A stretch of DNA of 64,000 nt from Aedes albopictus (lineage: Eukaryota; Arthropoda; Insecta; Diptera; Culicidae): assembly GCF_035046485.1 (NCBI RefSeq), contig NC_085137.1, positions 251,742,733 to 251,806,732 on the forward strand. Reading direction: 5' to 3'. The notes below the pieces were generated by a model that worked only from the letters and a program-made list of their open reading frames with translations, made no database searches and was not told the origin of the DNA. Positions 9,451 to 18,959 of this stretch are shown here, piece after piece (position 1 is the stretch's first letter; each line of letters opens with the position of its first letter). A program made the position numbers and the translations under genes.

Positions 9451-10011
9451 TTTGACTGCAGTTAGAAAACATTCAGCGCCTGCTTGTGTGCTGCGCGCGA
9501 CGAGTCGACAAAACACTGACCACGCAAAGTCGACTTCACAAAAACAAACCGAGCGTGGTCGAGGTTAGCTCAATTTTCTTTTCGGGTGGCGATGCACCCG
9601 ATCCGATGCACCGCAGAATGCAATTTGACAGATAAACAAAAGTCGGATACGCAAAAAGTAGAACGAAAATGACTGCAGCTGCACATTGGAGTGATTTTTG
9701 GGCGAAAATATTGTAAATTTTATTGTGAAAATAGTGCTGATTTGGAAGTGAAGGCAGTGTTTTACGACGGAAGTGGATGAACGTCTAAGAAGCTGTTAAA
9801 TCGTGGAGTACAATGTGAAATTGACAAAGATTTGAAGCTTGCAAAAAAGACGTGAATTTGAAGTCATCCCTCCTTTTAAATGGGTGAAAATTTTGCTATC
9901 AAACAGTGAAGTGATAATGATCAAATGGAGGTTGTAAGTGATTGTTAAAATTAAACGGGTGCACATTACATCATATTTTGCCGAAATCGCGCGAAGGCAC
10001 CTCACAGAAGC
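9451..10011. promoter_or_regulatory. Putative bidirectional promoter and 5' UTRs
   Basis: The 561 bp between the minus-strand SUN start codon and the plus-strand acidic-protein start codon contain no transposon signature and have higher GC than the flanks near 9540-9650. Head-to-head start codons this close imply divergent transcription from one region. I see no convincing TATA box; initiation is presumably dispersed or DPE/Inr driven, which I cannot locate by eye. Confidence 0.5.
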
Positions 10012-10291
10012 ATGCTCGCTATGATGGATAGCAACGAGAATGAGAACTATTGCTACCAACATCATCAACAGCACGAGCAGCAGCAGCAGCAGCCGTCGCC
10101 GATAATTGCGAAAACCGGGAACGTAAGCAAAGGGGCGATACCGAAGGATCGAAGCACCGGCTTGAAGTATCAGAATCAATACAACAACAATAATAATATT
10201 GCCGAGCAGGAGAACTTGATGCCGCATCAGCAGGTAGAAGGCGAGACGGAAAAACCCGGCGAGGAGCCCACTTGTACCAGCAATGGAACCG
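10012..10291 (+). CDS. Acidic-protein gene, coding exon 1
   Basis: The exon starts at ATG 10012 (MLAMMDSNENENY) and ends in phase 1 at donor GTATGG, giving 93 codons plus one base. It is Gln- and Asn-rich (a CAG/CAA run near 10070-10095 and an AAC/AAT run near 10180-10200) and predicted disordered. The long antisense frame over it is a shadow of these repeats. The phase matches exon 2 exactly (G/AG makes Glu), which is the main support for the model. Intron 1 is 4.4 kb and filled with repeats. I do not recognise the protein; see exons 2 to 6 for the rest. Confidence 0.75.
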
Positions 10292-10956
10292 GTATGGAAG
10301 TAGACGTAGTTGGAGTTGTTGGATGAGTGTTTCTTTAAATTATTTGTATCTCTGATTATTTTCGGATGAAATTTATTCAGGAGCTACTCCTGTAAGAATT
10401 GCAAAAAATATTCATGCAAAATTTCTGTATTCGTATCTTTGAGAGTATCCTTACTAACATTTTCGAAGGAGTTCCTCGTGGTTTTCGGGGAGTATCCCAT
10501 TTGGCATAATGATCCTCTGGCTTGACCTCAGTTATGTTTCTTATTCTCAAAATTGTTGTATTTCACGTTATGCCAAACATCATTATGGGGCACTCACGGT
10601 TTTTCAGAGAGGCTTTTACGAAAATTAACGATTTCCATACCAAAAGTGCCTTTATACTTATTTGAATTTAAAACATCTGTGTAAACGTGTTGCTCAGAAA
10701 TTTCATTAGGATTGGACATTTGGTTACAGAGATATCTTTCGAAGAGTACTTGGGATTTATTCAACTAAACTTTTTGAGATTTTTGACCAAGTGTATCATA
10801 ATAAATATCTCAGCCGTCTGTCAACCGATTTGGGTTCTCTTAGCACCAAATGAAAGCTACAATATCCTTGTAAAAGGCCCTGAAATTTTATTTCGATTGG
10901 ACATTTGGTTACTGAGATATCTTTCGAAGAGTATTTCAATAAATTCCTTTTTTTTA
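10292..10956 (+). repeat. Intron 1, left part, with a dispersed direct repeat
   Basis: Two stretches at about 10700-10755 and 10888-10945 share GATTGGACATTTGGTTAC, then GAGATATCTTTCGAAGAGTA, separated by roughly 190 bp: a diverged tandem repeat. Nothing coding is seen; the frame at 10687-11025 runs through the repeat and is AT-driven. Confidence 0.5.
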
Positions 10957-11138
10957 TTTTTATTATTATATTCGTTTGTTATCTTGCGTGAGCTTTTAAC
11001 AAGTCTATGGGAAATTATTGTTTAATCAATAATGCTGACCTCATATAAAGTGTATACTAGCAGATTATTGTTTTCAATAAATTATAAATAACAAATTGCA
11101 AATAAAAAGGAATTCTATGAAAACTAACAATATGTTAA

Positions 11139-11621
11139 GGCTCAAGCATCCGTCATCATTTTTCGGAAATAGAAAAGCAGTTTTTTCACTCTAAATCAAA
11201 ACAATGACCACAAAAATGTATTCACTGTATTCCATTCCTCATGTGGAACACAGTGAATCCATTTTCGTTGCAAAAATGTTCGATGTGAACGAAAAAACTG
11301 CTTTAAAATGTTTGATGATGACGATGATTTCAATGACGAATGGTTCAACGTTAAGGTGTCATGATGCATCACTAAGCTTTCAAACGAATCATTGACTTTT
11401 TGCTTTTCAATGATTGTTTGCCTCGCGATTTTGAAGTGATAAAAAACTGTCAATTTTGCAGCAACGCAGCTGAAAAAGTATCATCGTAATCACTGCGAGT
11501 GAGCATATAGGATGATACTTTTTCATATGAATATTCGCTTTGGTGGTAGAGAATTATCACTTTGAAATGTCGACCCTCATATCCAACATGGCTGCCGACG
11601 CTGATGATGCCGTAAAAAGCC
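11139..11621. mobile_element. TTAA-flanked miniature element in unit 1
   Basis: TTAA lies at 11135-11138 and 11622-11625. The element starts GGCTCAAGC and ends AAAAAGCC (GGCT ends inverted). Unit 2 reads straight through at the matching place (TACGTTAAATGAAAGC near 12357-12372), a preserved empty site with one TTAA. TTAA duplications are typical of piggyBac-type transposition. The inside holds a small hairpin around TTCACTGTATTCC near 11219 and no transposase. Confidence 0.75.
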
Positions 11622-12144
11622 TTAAATGAAAGCTTTGAATTTATATATTGTGGAAAAAATGCAAGAACTGAACAGCCAAAATAACTAGCTAATTCCAAAA
11701 CTGATTAGTAAAGTAGATATATTATTTTTGTCCTTTTTACACCATAACCATGAATACCAAGTACTTCGACTGATTAAGAGATATTAGACAAAGTGTATCT
11801 CGCTGATTTTCTTATCCATTTGTTAATCGATTCAAGATCTTTTGGCAGTTAACAAAATATACAATATTCGAGAATATGTGAGCTATATTTAAAAAATTTC
11901 ACACTAGATTCTAGAAGGTGTCTGGCATTTCTGGTAGTTTAGTCCATGGTCCAGGATGCTATTTTGGAAACCAATTCACTAGATGCCAAATCCACATTTT
12001 TTTCTAGAACTTTTGGCCCATCACACAAAATAAATATGTTAAATACAAATAATACAACAATAGTTTTAATAAGTGTAAGAAAGGTTCTGTTCACCATATG
12101 TGGATTAAATCGGGTTTTTATTATTATATTCACTTGTTATCTTG

Positions 12145-12202
12145 TTACGGGATGAATGACCCATAAAAGGTTAAAATCCCTGGTAATAAACAAACAACAA
12201 CA
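12145..12202 (+). mobile_element. 5'-truncated SINE tail with perfect 13-bp TSD
   Basis: The 58-bp insert reads TTACGGGATGAATGACCC and ends in AATAAACAAACAACAAC. It is bracketed by ACTTGTTATCTTG at 12132-12144 and 12203-12215. The layout (GGGATGAATGACC, then GTTAAAATCCC, then an A-rich tail) resembles the 3' part of the tRNA-SINE at 51106-51287. Confidence 0.8.
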
Positions 12203-12633
12203 ACTTGTTATCTTGCATGAGTTTTTGACCAGTCTATGGGAAATTACTTTTCAATAAAAAATGCTGACCTCATACAAAGTGTGCTAGGTTATTGTTTTCA
12301 ACAAAATTATAAATAACAAATTACAAATACACAGGAATTATATGAAAACTAACAATACGTTAAATGAAAGCTTTGAATTTGAATATTGTGGGAAAAATGC
12401 AAAAACTGGACAGCCAAAATAACTAGCGAATGCCAAAACTGATTAACTTAGTAGAAATATAATTTTTGTCCTTTCTACACCATAATCATGAATACCAAAT
12501 ACTTCGGAGCTAATTTTATCGACTGATTAAGAGATATTAGACAAAGTGTATCTCGCTGATTTTCTTACCCATTTGTTAATCGATTCAAGATCTTTTGGCA
12601 GTCAACAAAAGATACAATATTCCAGAATATGTA

Positions 12634-13517
12634 CCGTCAAATGGGGTGACTTGCAACGGCGGGGTGACTTGCAACACTTGATATCTTCTGTCTATATCTA
12701 TCAAAAAACGTGAATAACGGACTATCTTAGTAGTAGCCACGATTTTTACTTTTATTTCAATAGTTTCAACAAAATATTCATAAATTTAACATTAGTATGA
12801 AAAAGTAACAAAAATGTGAGCCCTAAATCGTTGCCTGCAAAAGAATGAAAACATAATTTCCCAAAAATAACATTCTCTATGCGGATTCTTTATATAATGA
12901 GCTATATACATTTCCATTTTACTCTATAAAAATATTACAATATATTTGTTATAATCATGTGTTTTGAAATATGGTACCTAGACGGGGTGACTTGCAACAC
13001 TCATTTTATTAACAATTCAAAGTCCAGAAAAACGAAATATTGTTGTTTAACTAATAGTTCACCAGCAATAATCTGGAGGATCATCATAAGAACTGAAAAG
13101 TACATAAAAACTTATATCAAATTAACAATTAGTAACCCAATATTTCCATATAAAAGTTCACAATTCAGTTTTCTATGTAAAACAAATACAAACATATGAA
13201 TGTTAACCCAAACGATATCACAATAGTAGCAAGAATACTTATCAAATATGCTTGAAACTAAAAATAAATATCTGCGTGTTTGAAAAGGGATTTACATTAA
13301 GTGTTGCAAGTCACCCAGCACGACGTCTTTTATCAAAAACGACCTTATTTAGCTTTTTCAACATGAAAAAATAAATCAATCTATAACTTGTTCACTTTAT
13401 TTTGTAGGCCCCTCTACATTAAAACTATTACAAAGAGTTTAAATTTTAAAAATGAGTTTAATCAACATTTTTTGTTAGTTGAAGCTGAAAAGTGTTGCAA
13501 GTCACCCCGTTTGACGG
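12634..13517. mobile_element. 884-bp TA-flanked element, GGGGTGACTTGCAAC ends
   Basis: The ends are CCGTCAAATGGGGTGACTTG and its inverted complement, with TA at 12632-12633 and 13518-13519. At the left end GGGGTGACTTGCAAC occurs twice, 18-20 bp apart, and again internally near 12985. Unit 1 has the empty site (GAATATGTGAGCTAT near 11870-11885). TA target use suggests Tc1/mariner-type mobilisation. No transposase is present: frames inside are short and AT-rich. Confidence 0.8.
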
Positions 13518-13766
13518 TAAGCTATTTTTTTTTTAATTTCACACAAGATTCTAGAATGTGTCTGGCATTTCTGGTAGTTAAGTCCATGGTCCATGATGCT
13601 ATTTTGGAAACCAATTCACTAGATGCCAAATCCACATTTTTTCTAGAACTTTGGTCCATCACACAAAATAATTATGTTAAGTACAAATAATACAACAATA
13701 GTGTAAGAAGGGTTCTGTTCACCATAGTTGGAATAAATCGGGTTTTTATACTTACTTCTGCCAGTG

Positions 13767-14541
13767 TATGGTATGTGGGGGCAAGATGGGTCAGTACCGT
13801 TTTCAAACGTACTATATATTTTTTGAATCCTTCAATAATTTTCCCAGATAAACGAAGTGGATACACAAAAAAGTGATAAATTGTTTTGGAAATTCTTTAC
13901 GTTCCTTGCACAGAAAAAAATAAAATATGTTTTCGTTATACTCCTTAACACTCCATATAACTACGTGTATTGTGTAGACGGGGCAAGATGGGTCACGCTA
14001 ATTTTTCGGTATGTTTGCATAGTTTTTGAAAATGTTTTATTCTTCATTGAAAGGCTATTCTGTGACCTACATTATCGAAGCAATTAGAGCACTGAGAGTT
14101 TGTGAAACTATTTTTGAAATTTTCCTACAAAAAATATAGGTTTTCAAAGTCCGTTCATGGCTACCTGAACAAAAATCTTCTAGTTCTGAGAATAATCTAC
14201 GGATATGTTTCAACACTTTTTTCATGTAATCTTTACGTCTGTTAAGCTTAGATGTATAGAGAAAAAATAGAAGATATAGTATTTTTTGTTGAAGAAAAAT
14301 CGAGTTTTCTGATAGCTGACCCATCTTGCCCCCGTAAAAATGAGGTGGGGCAAGATGGGTCATTTTTTGAAAATTGCTTGTCAAGAAGCAGGTTTCAAAA
14401 TATATGACCTTCCTATACTTTTATATCATAGCTGACAAGTGTATCTGAGAGTCGTGGTAGAATACAGAGAAATGCGATTTATATTCAGACAGTTATAGGG
14501 GTCCATTTCTTAAGTGACTCATCCTGCCCCCAGTTACCATA
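13767..14541. mobile_element. About 775-bp element, GGGGCAAGATGGGTCA ends
   Basis: The left end TATGGTATGTGGGGGCAAG, then ATGGGTCA, pairs with the right end TGACTCATCCTGCCCCCAGT, then TACCATA. The core word GGGGCAAGATGGGTCA recurs inside near 13980 and 14346 and inverted near 14320. It lies directly after unit 2 in intron 1. The exact TA boundary is ambiguous between 13767 and 13772. No ORF of interest is present. Confidence 0.7.
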
Positions 14542-14684
14542 TATTGATGGTATAAGAATTCCTATGTAGGTAATTTCCTGAAGGAATAAATTTATCAACA
14601 CATTTTGAAAAAAACTTAAAAAAGACCAAGTGTCTGATCGAATTTTTCTGACCTAATATATTGCTCTGATTTCCCTTATTTCAG

Positions 14685-15913
14685 AGCCGCTGTTTCAGTC
14701 TACGATAGCCGGTGTTGTAAAAACGGAGTCCGAAGAGCCCTTCTTGAATGGCAAACGGGAACGAGGAATCGAAGATTCGGTGCTTCTTAATCCTCTGGAC
14801 GACGAAAATGATGGTGAACCGGATGATGGTGATTCCGATAACAACTCGCTCGGAAACCTGTCTTACATTAGCGACAACGGTTTGATTGAGGAAATCATTC
14901 TGTTGCCCAACAACATCTATTCGGACGACGAGAACGGTTCTGCTTCGGATGACTGCATCTACGCTTACCGAGGAGATGACGATGGTGCTCCGGCTTTACT
15001 GGAATATCGTGAACAACCCGCGGATGATGAGACTGACTTTCTAGAGATGGATTTCGATCCGGAGCCCAGCTCGGAGTTGGAAAATTTGAACGAACATCCG
15101 GATTTGGATGGAGATGGGGTGTTCCAGCCTGCTCCGTTGCCGGTGGAGAGAATCTCCAGACAAGATATAGTCCGGTCACCCCTTAAAAGTCCAAACTTCG
15201 AGAGGGACTCGCCAAATCGAAGAAATGTGGATGCTGTGGATGAAGCGGATGGTGCATTGGCCACATCCCCGATTGTGCCCATTGAAAAGAAGCAAACTGG
15301 AGCGATTCCTAAAAAGTTTTCCTATTCCCAACAGTCTACCGTGGAAGCAAGAGACTACGAACTTCCGGGAACCAGCAAATCCTCCATTAAGGGAAACTCG
15401 AAAAATCTTAAACTGGATCTCAGGCATTGCACAGAAGCGTCCAGCATTTCCGGTGGCCATCGGTATCACTACTCGTACTATGATGACTCGGAGTACATTG
15501 CTGACGATGACGATGATGATGACGAGTCCAACTGCTGTCTAGATTGCACAAAGAAAAAGGGTCTACTCATGCAAACGAAGCAGGATCTGAGCTTACAGAA
15601 AGTGTGTCGATCGTGTCATGCGCGCAATCTGCATCAGCATCAGCATCATCATCACGGGGGAACAGCAGGAGGAGCTCACTCTCACATGGGTGACTATTTC
15701 GCCGATACTCTTCAGTCGTTGAACACGAGCACTTCGGAGGCGGACCTGATGAGCGCCCGGGCGGAGCAAATCGTTCTGCAGGCGTTGAACAAGGTCAACG
15801 AGTTGAAGGCCACTCCGCCGAGCATGGGGCTGTCCAAGAGCATGGAAGAACTGTGCGTCGAGCTGGAGGCGGACCAGAGGGATCAGGAGGTACCCGATGA
15901 TTTCTCGCAAGAT
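14685..15913 (+). CDS. Acidic-protein gene, coding exon 2 (main exon)
   Basis: Acceptor TTCCCTTATTTCAG and donor GTAAGT bound 1229 nt (about residues 94-503). The first 110 residues are strongly acidic and contain a patterned stretch (NGLIEEIILLPNNIYSDDE) that looks like a conserved short motif. Next comes a Ser/Pro-rich linker, an Asp run near 15505-15520, then CCLDC and CRSC Cys pairs about 25 residues apart that could bind zinc. A His-rich tract follows, then a helical segment (SARAEQIVLQALNKVNELK). The other long frames on both strands here are shadows. The composition suggests a nuclear or scaffold protein with disordered acidic regions, but I cannot assign a function and do not recognise a named family. 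Confidence 0.8.
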
Positions 15914-16777
15914 GTAAGTATAGTACCTGGATTACCAGTTGCAAGAAATGCATAAACTACTGGACTGAATGCTAAACCGTGCCTTCTTGAAATTAAAATA
16001 TGATTTTTGCATTCGAGTTTCCTCTGAGAAAATAAACCGAATCCCTTATAAGTAAGATTATAAGTAAGGGAATTATGGTGTCCTGCCTAATTTGATATTG
16101 TTTGAGTCAAATTTTGGGTACCGTGGGGTGCCCTAATTTCGCGCGGGTCCAAATTGCGCTCACTGATCATATTAAGACAATCATAAAAACAATTCAATCC
16201 TAACTTTACCAAACACCGTATCTGACAAAATCCACGAACGGAGAAAATCGAACGGGAAGTTCGGTGTTCCCAGAGCAACTCATACATTGAGCATTTTAGA
16301 AACGTAAAAAATCCGAGTTTTTTTCACAAATCATCCCCAAAGGTATACAAGTTGTCCTTACCGAAATTTAGCGTATCATGTGAAAATATTGTTTTTGTTT
16401 ACATATGTTACATACGATGTTTGGTAAAGTTAGGCTTGAATTGTGCAATTGTCCCAATTTCACTTTAACTATACTATCTAAAGTAAAATTTGGACAATGC
16501 AACGATTAGTTCTATGATTATGTTCTGTAAATATTATCAGTGAGCGAAATTTGGACCCGCGTGAAGTTAGGGCAACCCACGGTACCAAACATTTCCCAAA
16601 ATGCAGCAAGACATTGCTCGAAAAGAATCCATTTCAAACAAAAGTAAAGTTTGAGTCAGGAGTTATTGTAGGCGTTGTGAATAATTCAGGAACAAATAGT
16701 TTAGGTTTCCTATTATTTAATACAAAGCGACGTTGAACTAAAAGTATTGTCTACATTGAATTATTATTTTTATACAG
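15914..16777 (+). other. Intron 2, mostly occupied by a miniature element
   Basis: 864-bp intron with donor GTAAGT and acceptor TTTTTATACAG. More than half of it is the TA element at 16121-16582. The remainder is AT-rich and shows no further feature. Confidence 0.7.
16121..16582. mobile_element. 462-bp TA-flanked element, CCGTGGGGTGCCC ends
   Basis: The left end CCGTGGGGTGCCCTAATTTC and the right end GAAGTTAGGGCAACCCACGG are inverted repeats. Complementarity continues through GCGGGTCCAAATT and TCACTGAT for about 55 bp. TA lies at 16119-16120 and 16583-16584. It sits in intron 2 in an orientation-neutral way and has no coding capacity. Confidence 0.8.
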
Positions 16778-16846
16778 CTTTGTGCGGACAACACTGTAAC
16801 AATATACACCATAAATTGTGGAGAATTGACGATAATTGAAGCTTTG
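16778..16846 (+). CDS. Acidic-protein gene, coding exon 3
   Basis: A 69-nt exon in phase 0 on both sides (acceptor TATACAG, donor GTAAGT). It encodes 23 residues with alternating hydrophobic positions (LCADNTVTIYTINCGELTII), typical of beta strands. It starts the folded C-terminal domain completed by exons 4 to 6. It is too short to be seen as an ORF and was placed by phase and splice sites. Confidence 0.7.
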
Positions 16847-16908
16847 GTAAGTATTCATTATCTTCTAGTAGCGTTCAGTTGATCCATTCTAATATATTGC
16901 GTTCGTAG

Positions 16909-17100
16909 ACTCGAATCGGTGTTGCACCAAACTTGGATGTCTTGCGGCAATACTTCAACGAAAGGTACACTGTTGATACGAGTAAGATGAACATCCCGCA
17001 GTACTTGCTGCATATGTCGAAACGCGACTGCAACTTCAGAAAGCTAATCGATGCCATAAAATCGTGCTGTGATGAACCGTTGGAAGTACAATACTATCCG
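16909..17100 (+). CDS. Acidic-protein gene, coding exon 4
   Basis: 192 nt, phase 0 on both sides (acceptor GCGTTCGTAG, donor GTAGGT), 64 residues. The text (VLRQYFNERYTVDTSKMNIP, then HMSKRDCNFRKLIDAIKSCC) looks like a compact alpha/beta domain with conserved-looking Cys and aromatic residues. The frame begins before any ATG, so it is not an independent gene. I do not recognise the domain. Confidence 0.75.
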
Positions 17101-17173
17101 GTAGGTTTGACTTTTGGTCCATTGGCTAAATACTGAAGGTTTTCCACTAACGATTATCTTTCGCTTTTTGTAG

Positions 17174-17309
17174 TTGGATCCATTCTCCGACATACCCGAA
17201 GTGGTCCCAATCAACTCCTACGAGATCGCTAAACGATGGAATGCCAACACCAACCTGCGGCAGATCATCGATTTCAAACACAAACACTTCCACACGCTGA
17301 ATGTGCTTG
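17174..17309 (+). CDS. Acidic-protein gene, coding exon 5
   Basis: 136 nt (acceptor CGCTTTTTGTAG, donor GTAAGG), ending in phase 1. It reads LDPFSDIPEVVPINSYEIAK, then RWNANTNLRQIIDFKHKHFH. The phase-1 end pairs with exon 6 to make Gly. The mixture of helix-like and loop segments continues the C-terminal domain. Confidence 0.75.
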
Positions 17310-17366
17310 GTAAGGACGAATTCGCGAATAAATACGCCCTTTGTATTTAACTTATTTTACTTCTAG

Positions 17367-17479
17367 GCAAAATAGTCAATATACTTCGGCAGCCATCCCG
17401 AGGCAAGCAAACAAACCAGATCATCAATATCCCCCAGTACTACAAGAGTGGCTCCATAACGATAACCAGGATAACCTGA
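17367..17479 (+). CDS. Acidic-protein gene, last coding exon
   Basis: 113 nt from acceptor TTTTACTTCTAG to the TGA at 17477-17479. It ends with KIVNILRQPSRGKQTNQIIN, then IPQYYKSGSITITRIT. With exons 1 to 5 the model totals 2019 nt, 673 codons including the stop, with every junction in phase. The motif NIPQY appears both here and in exon 4, hinting at an internal repeat in the domain. The function is unknown to me. Confidence 0.75.
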
Positions 17480-18010
17480 ACCGGCTTGGGCAAATACGAT
17501 GATTAAGCTCTCTTTGTGTACTTTCGTCTGATCTAAGCACAGCTTTTAAACTTTATGGTTTTGGTTCAGGAACGACCATCCGTCAATTCAAGCAAGGAAC
17601 CGGGTTTTACGAAGATTCTCAGTTAGTTCTATATACGATGTTCAGGCATGACGATATATGTATCCAATCGAAGCTTGCTGGCACAAACTAGAAGATCATA
17701 TATTAATTTATTGAACTCCGCTTCTGCTTTCCTTAACTACTTATCTCGTATCTTGCGTAAATCTTTTGTACATGAGCTTTCACCCTGCAACGCTATCGAT
17801 ATGTTAAAACAATTGTAAATATAGATTGTCAAATATTTATTACTACAAATTAGCGTTTAGTGAACGGCATATCCTTGTTAGAATGTATACACACAAAATG
17901 GGAAATCTTTTAGTTCCGCATGTGGAGCTGAGATACACCCTATAGGTTTAGACTGTTTCTATCGATGTATATCCCAGTTTACGAGAAAAGGACGGTTTAC
18001 AATAAAAAAA
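17480..18010 (+). other. 3' UTR of the acidic-protein gene with poly(A) signal
   Basis: Unique-looking AT-rich sequence follows the stop. AATAAA at 18001-18006 in AATAAAAAAAGG is the best poly(A) signal. The region up to 18330 shows nothing else I can name. Confidence 0.5.
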
Positions 18011-18334
18011 GGTAGCCTTGTCGTAGAGCAGGTTGATGGAGCAGAATGGATTTACTATTCAAATCGCCACGAGCAACCGTTTATTACTACGGGTTGTACC
18101 CATATTTATTATATAAAACCAACAGCAGCAATTTGTATCACTAAAACAACCAACACAAAACTACAACCAGTAACATCTATCACGCTGAATATCTTACAAT
18201 TACCATATTGCTGAACAGGAAATACAAGTTAAAATTAAATCGAGGGTGTTGTTCATTGAATGTATCACAGTGTGTCCATGTTCGATACCAGATTGCTATA
18301 CATTTGAAACATTCCAGCAGTTCTGCAAGCAAAC

Positions 18335-18386
18335 CAGCCATCGTTGCTCGCTTGGTAAGCTTTCCAGGGAAGTCGCTCTCGTCCAT
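18335..18386 (-). mobile_element. RTE-clade LINE fragment (minus)
   Basis: On the minus strand AATCATGGACGAGAGCGACT, then TTCCCTGGAAAGC, matches the same stretch of the RTE copy at 61895-61925 (coding MDENGFPGKL). Only about 50 bp is clearly RTE. Confidence 0.6.
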
Positions 18387-18391
18387 GATTT

Positions 18392-18533
18392 TACACCCGA
18401 TTCTTTTCTTGTACGGGTCTAGTTTTTGCTATAACTCAGTCAACATGTCTACAAAATTTCATGAGAATTGATTAAAAATTGACTGTGCTATAACAAAAAC
18501 CAGACCCGTGCAAAAAAAAGAATCGGATGTATA
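18392..18533. mobile_element. Hairpin miniature element
   Basis: TACACCCGATTCTTTT, then ACGGGTCT, on the left pairs with AGACCCGT, then AAAGAATCGGATGTA, on the right. GTTTTTGCTATAA pairs further in. It is about 142 bp and directly follows the RTE fragment. Confidence 0.65.
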
Positions 18534-18544
18534 TAGGCTTTGAG

Positions 18545-18800
18545 CGTTAGAAATCTGTTGTATGCCGCATCCTATCTGGAGCCAACGCGCATAGCTCGTT
18601 GAGACCCGATAATAAATTGCTGGAGGATTTGCAACGACCTTGATTCAAACTGAATCGCTTAAGGTGGAAGACGACGTAACATGATCTGAGATAGCACTTT
18701 AAAGGTGGCATCCAGAATGGTGACCGCTTGGAAGTTCTCATACATTAATTTGACGCCTTTCTTGTGGATAGCACAGATTACCCGTTTGTGCATCTCAAAT
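18545..18800 (-). mobile_element. Non-LTR reverse transcriptase fragment (minus)
   Basis: The minus-strand translation contains ICAIHKKGVKLMYENFQAVT, then VLSQI-like text, which is the early RT region of RTE-type LINEs, followed by a diverged stretch. There is no intact frame. Confidence 0.55.
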
Positions 18801-18959
18801 TCTGACTACTACCGGAGCTTTTACCCTTCCAAATATAATTGAGATAAAGTGAATGTGTTACACTGAAAGAATTCATGTGGTTGAATCTGAAACGGTGCTG
18901 CAGGGCTGTGTAGCCCGTCAAAACCGGAACGATTAGAGTCGCTGATCAACTTCGGCCTA

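Larger units (their letters stand above)
10957..13750 (+). repeat. Two-unit tandem duplication in intron 1
   Basis: Unit 1 (about 10957-12117) and unit 2 (about 12117-13745) match along their length. Shared landmarks include AGTCTATGGGAAATTA, ATGCTGACCTCATA, GTGTATCTCGCTGATTTTCT, TGTCTGGCATTTCTGGTAGT and GGTTCTGTTCACCATA. Without later insertions each unit is about 670 bp. Unit 1 carries the TTAA element at 11139-11621. Unit 2 carries the TA element at 12634-13517 and, at its start, the SINE tail at 12145-12202. Each unit keeps the empty site of the other's insertion. Confidence 0.8.

Noticed and set aside
9796..10227. 143-codon minus-strand frame with Leu/Ile runs that looks like membrane segments
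   Set aside because: It is the antisense of the Gln/Asn repeats in exon 1 of the acidic-protein gene; CAG/AAC repeats read as Leu/Val.
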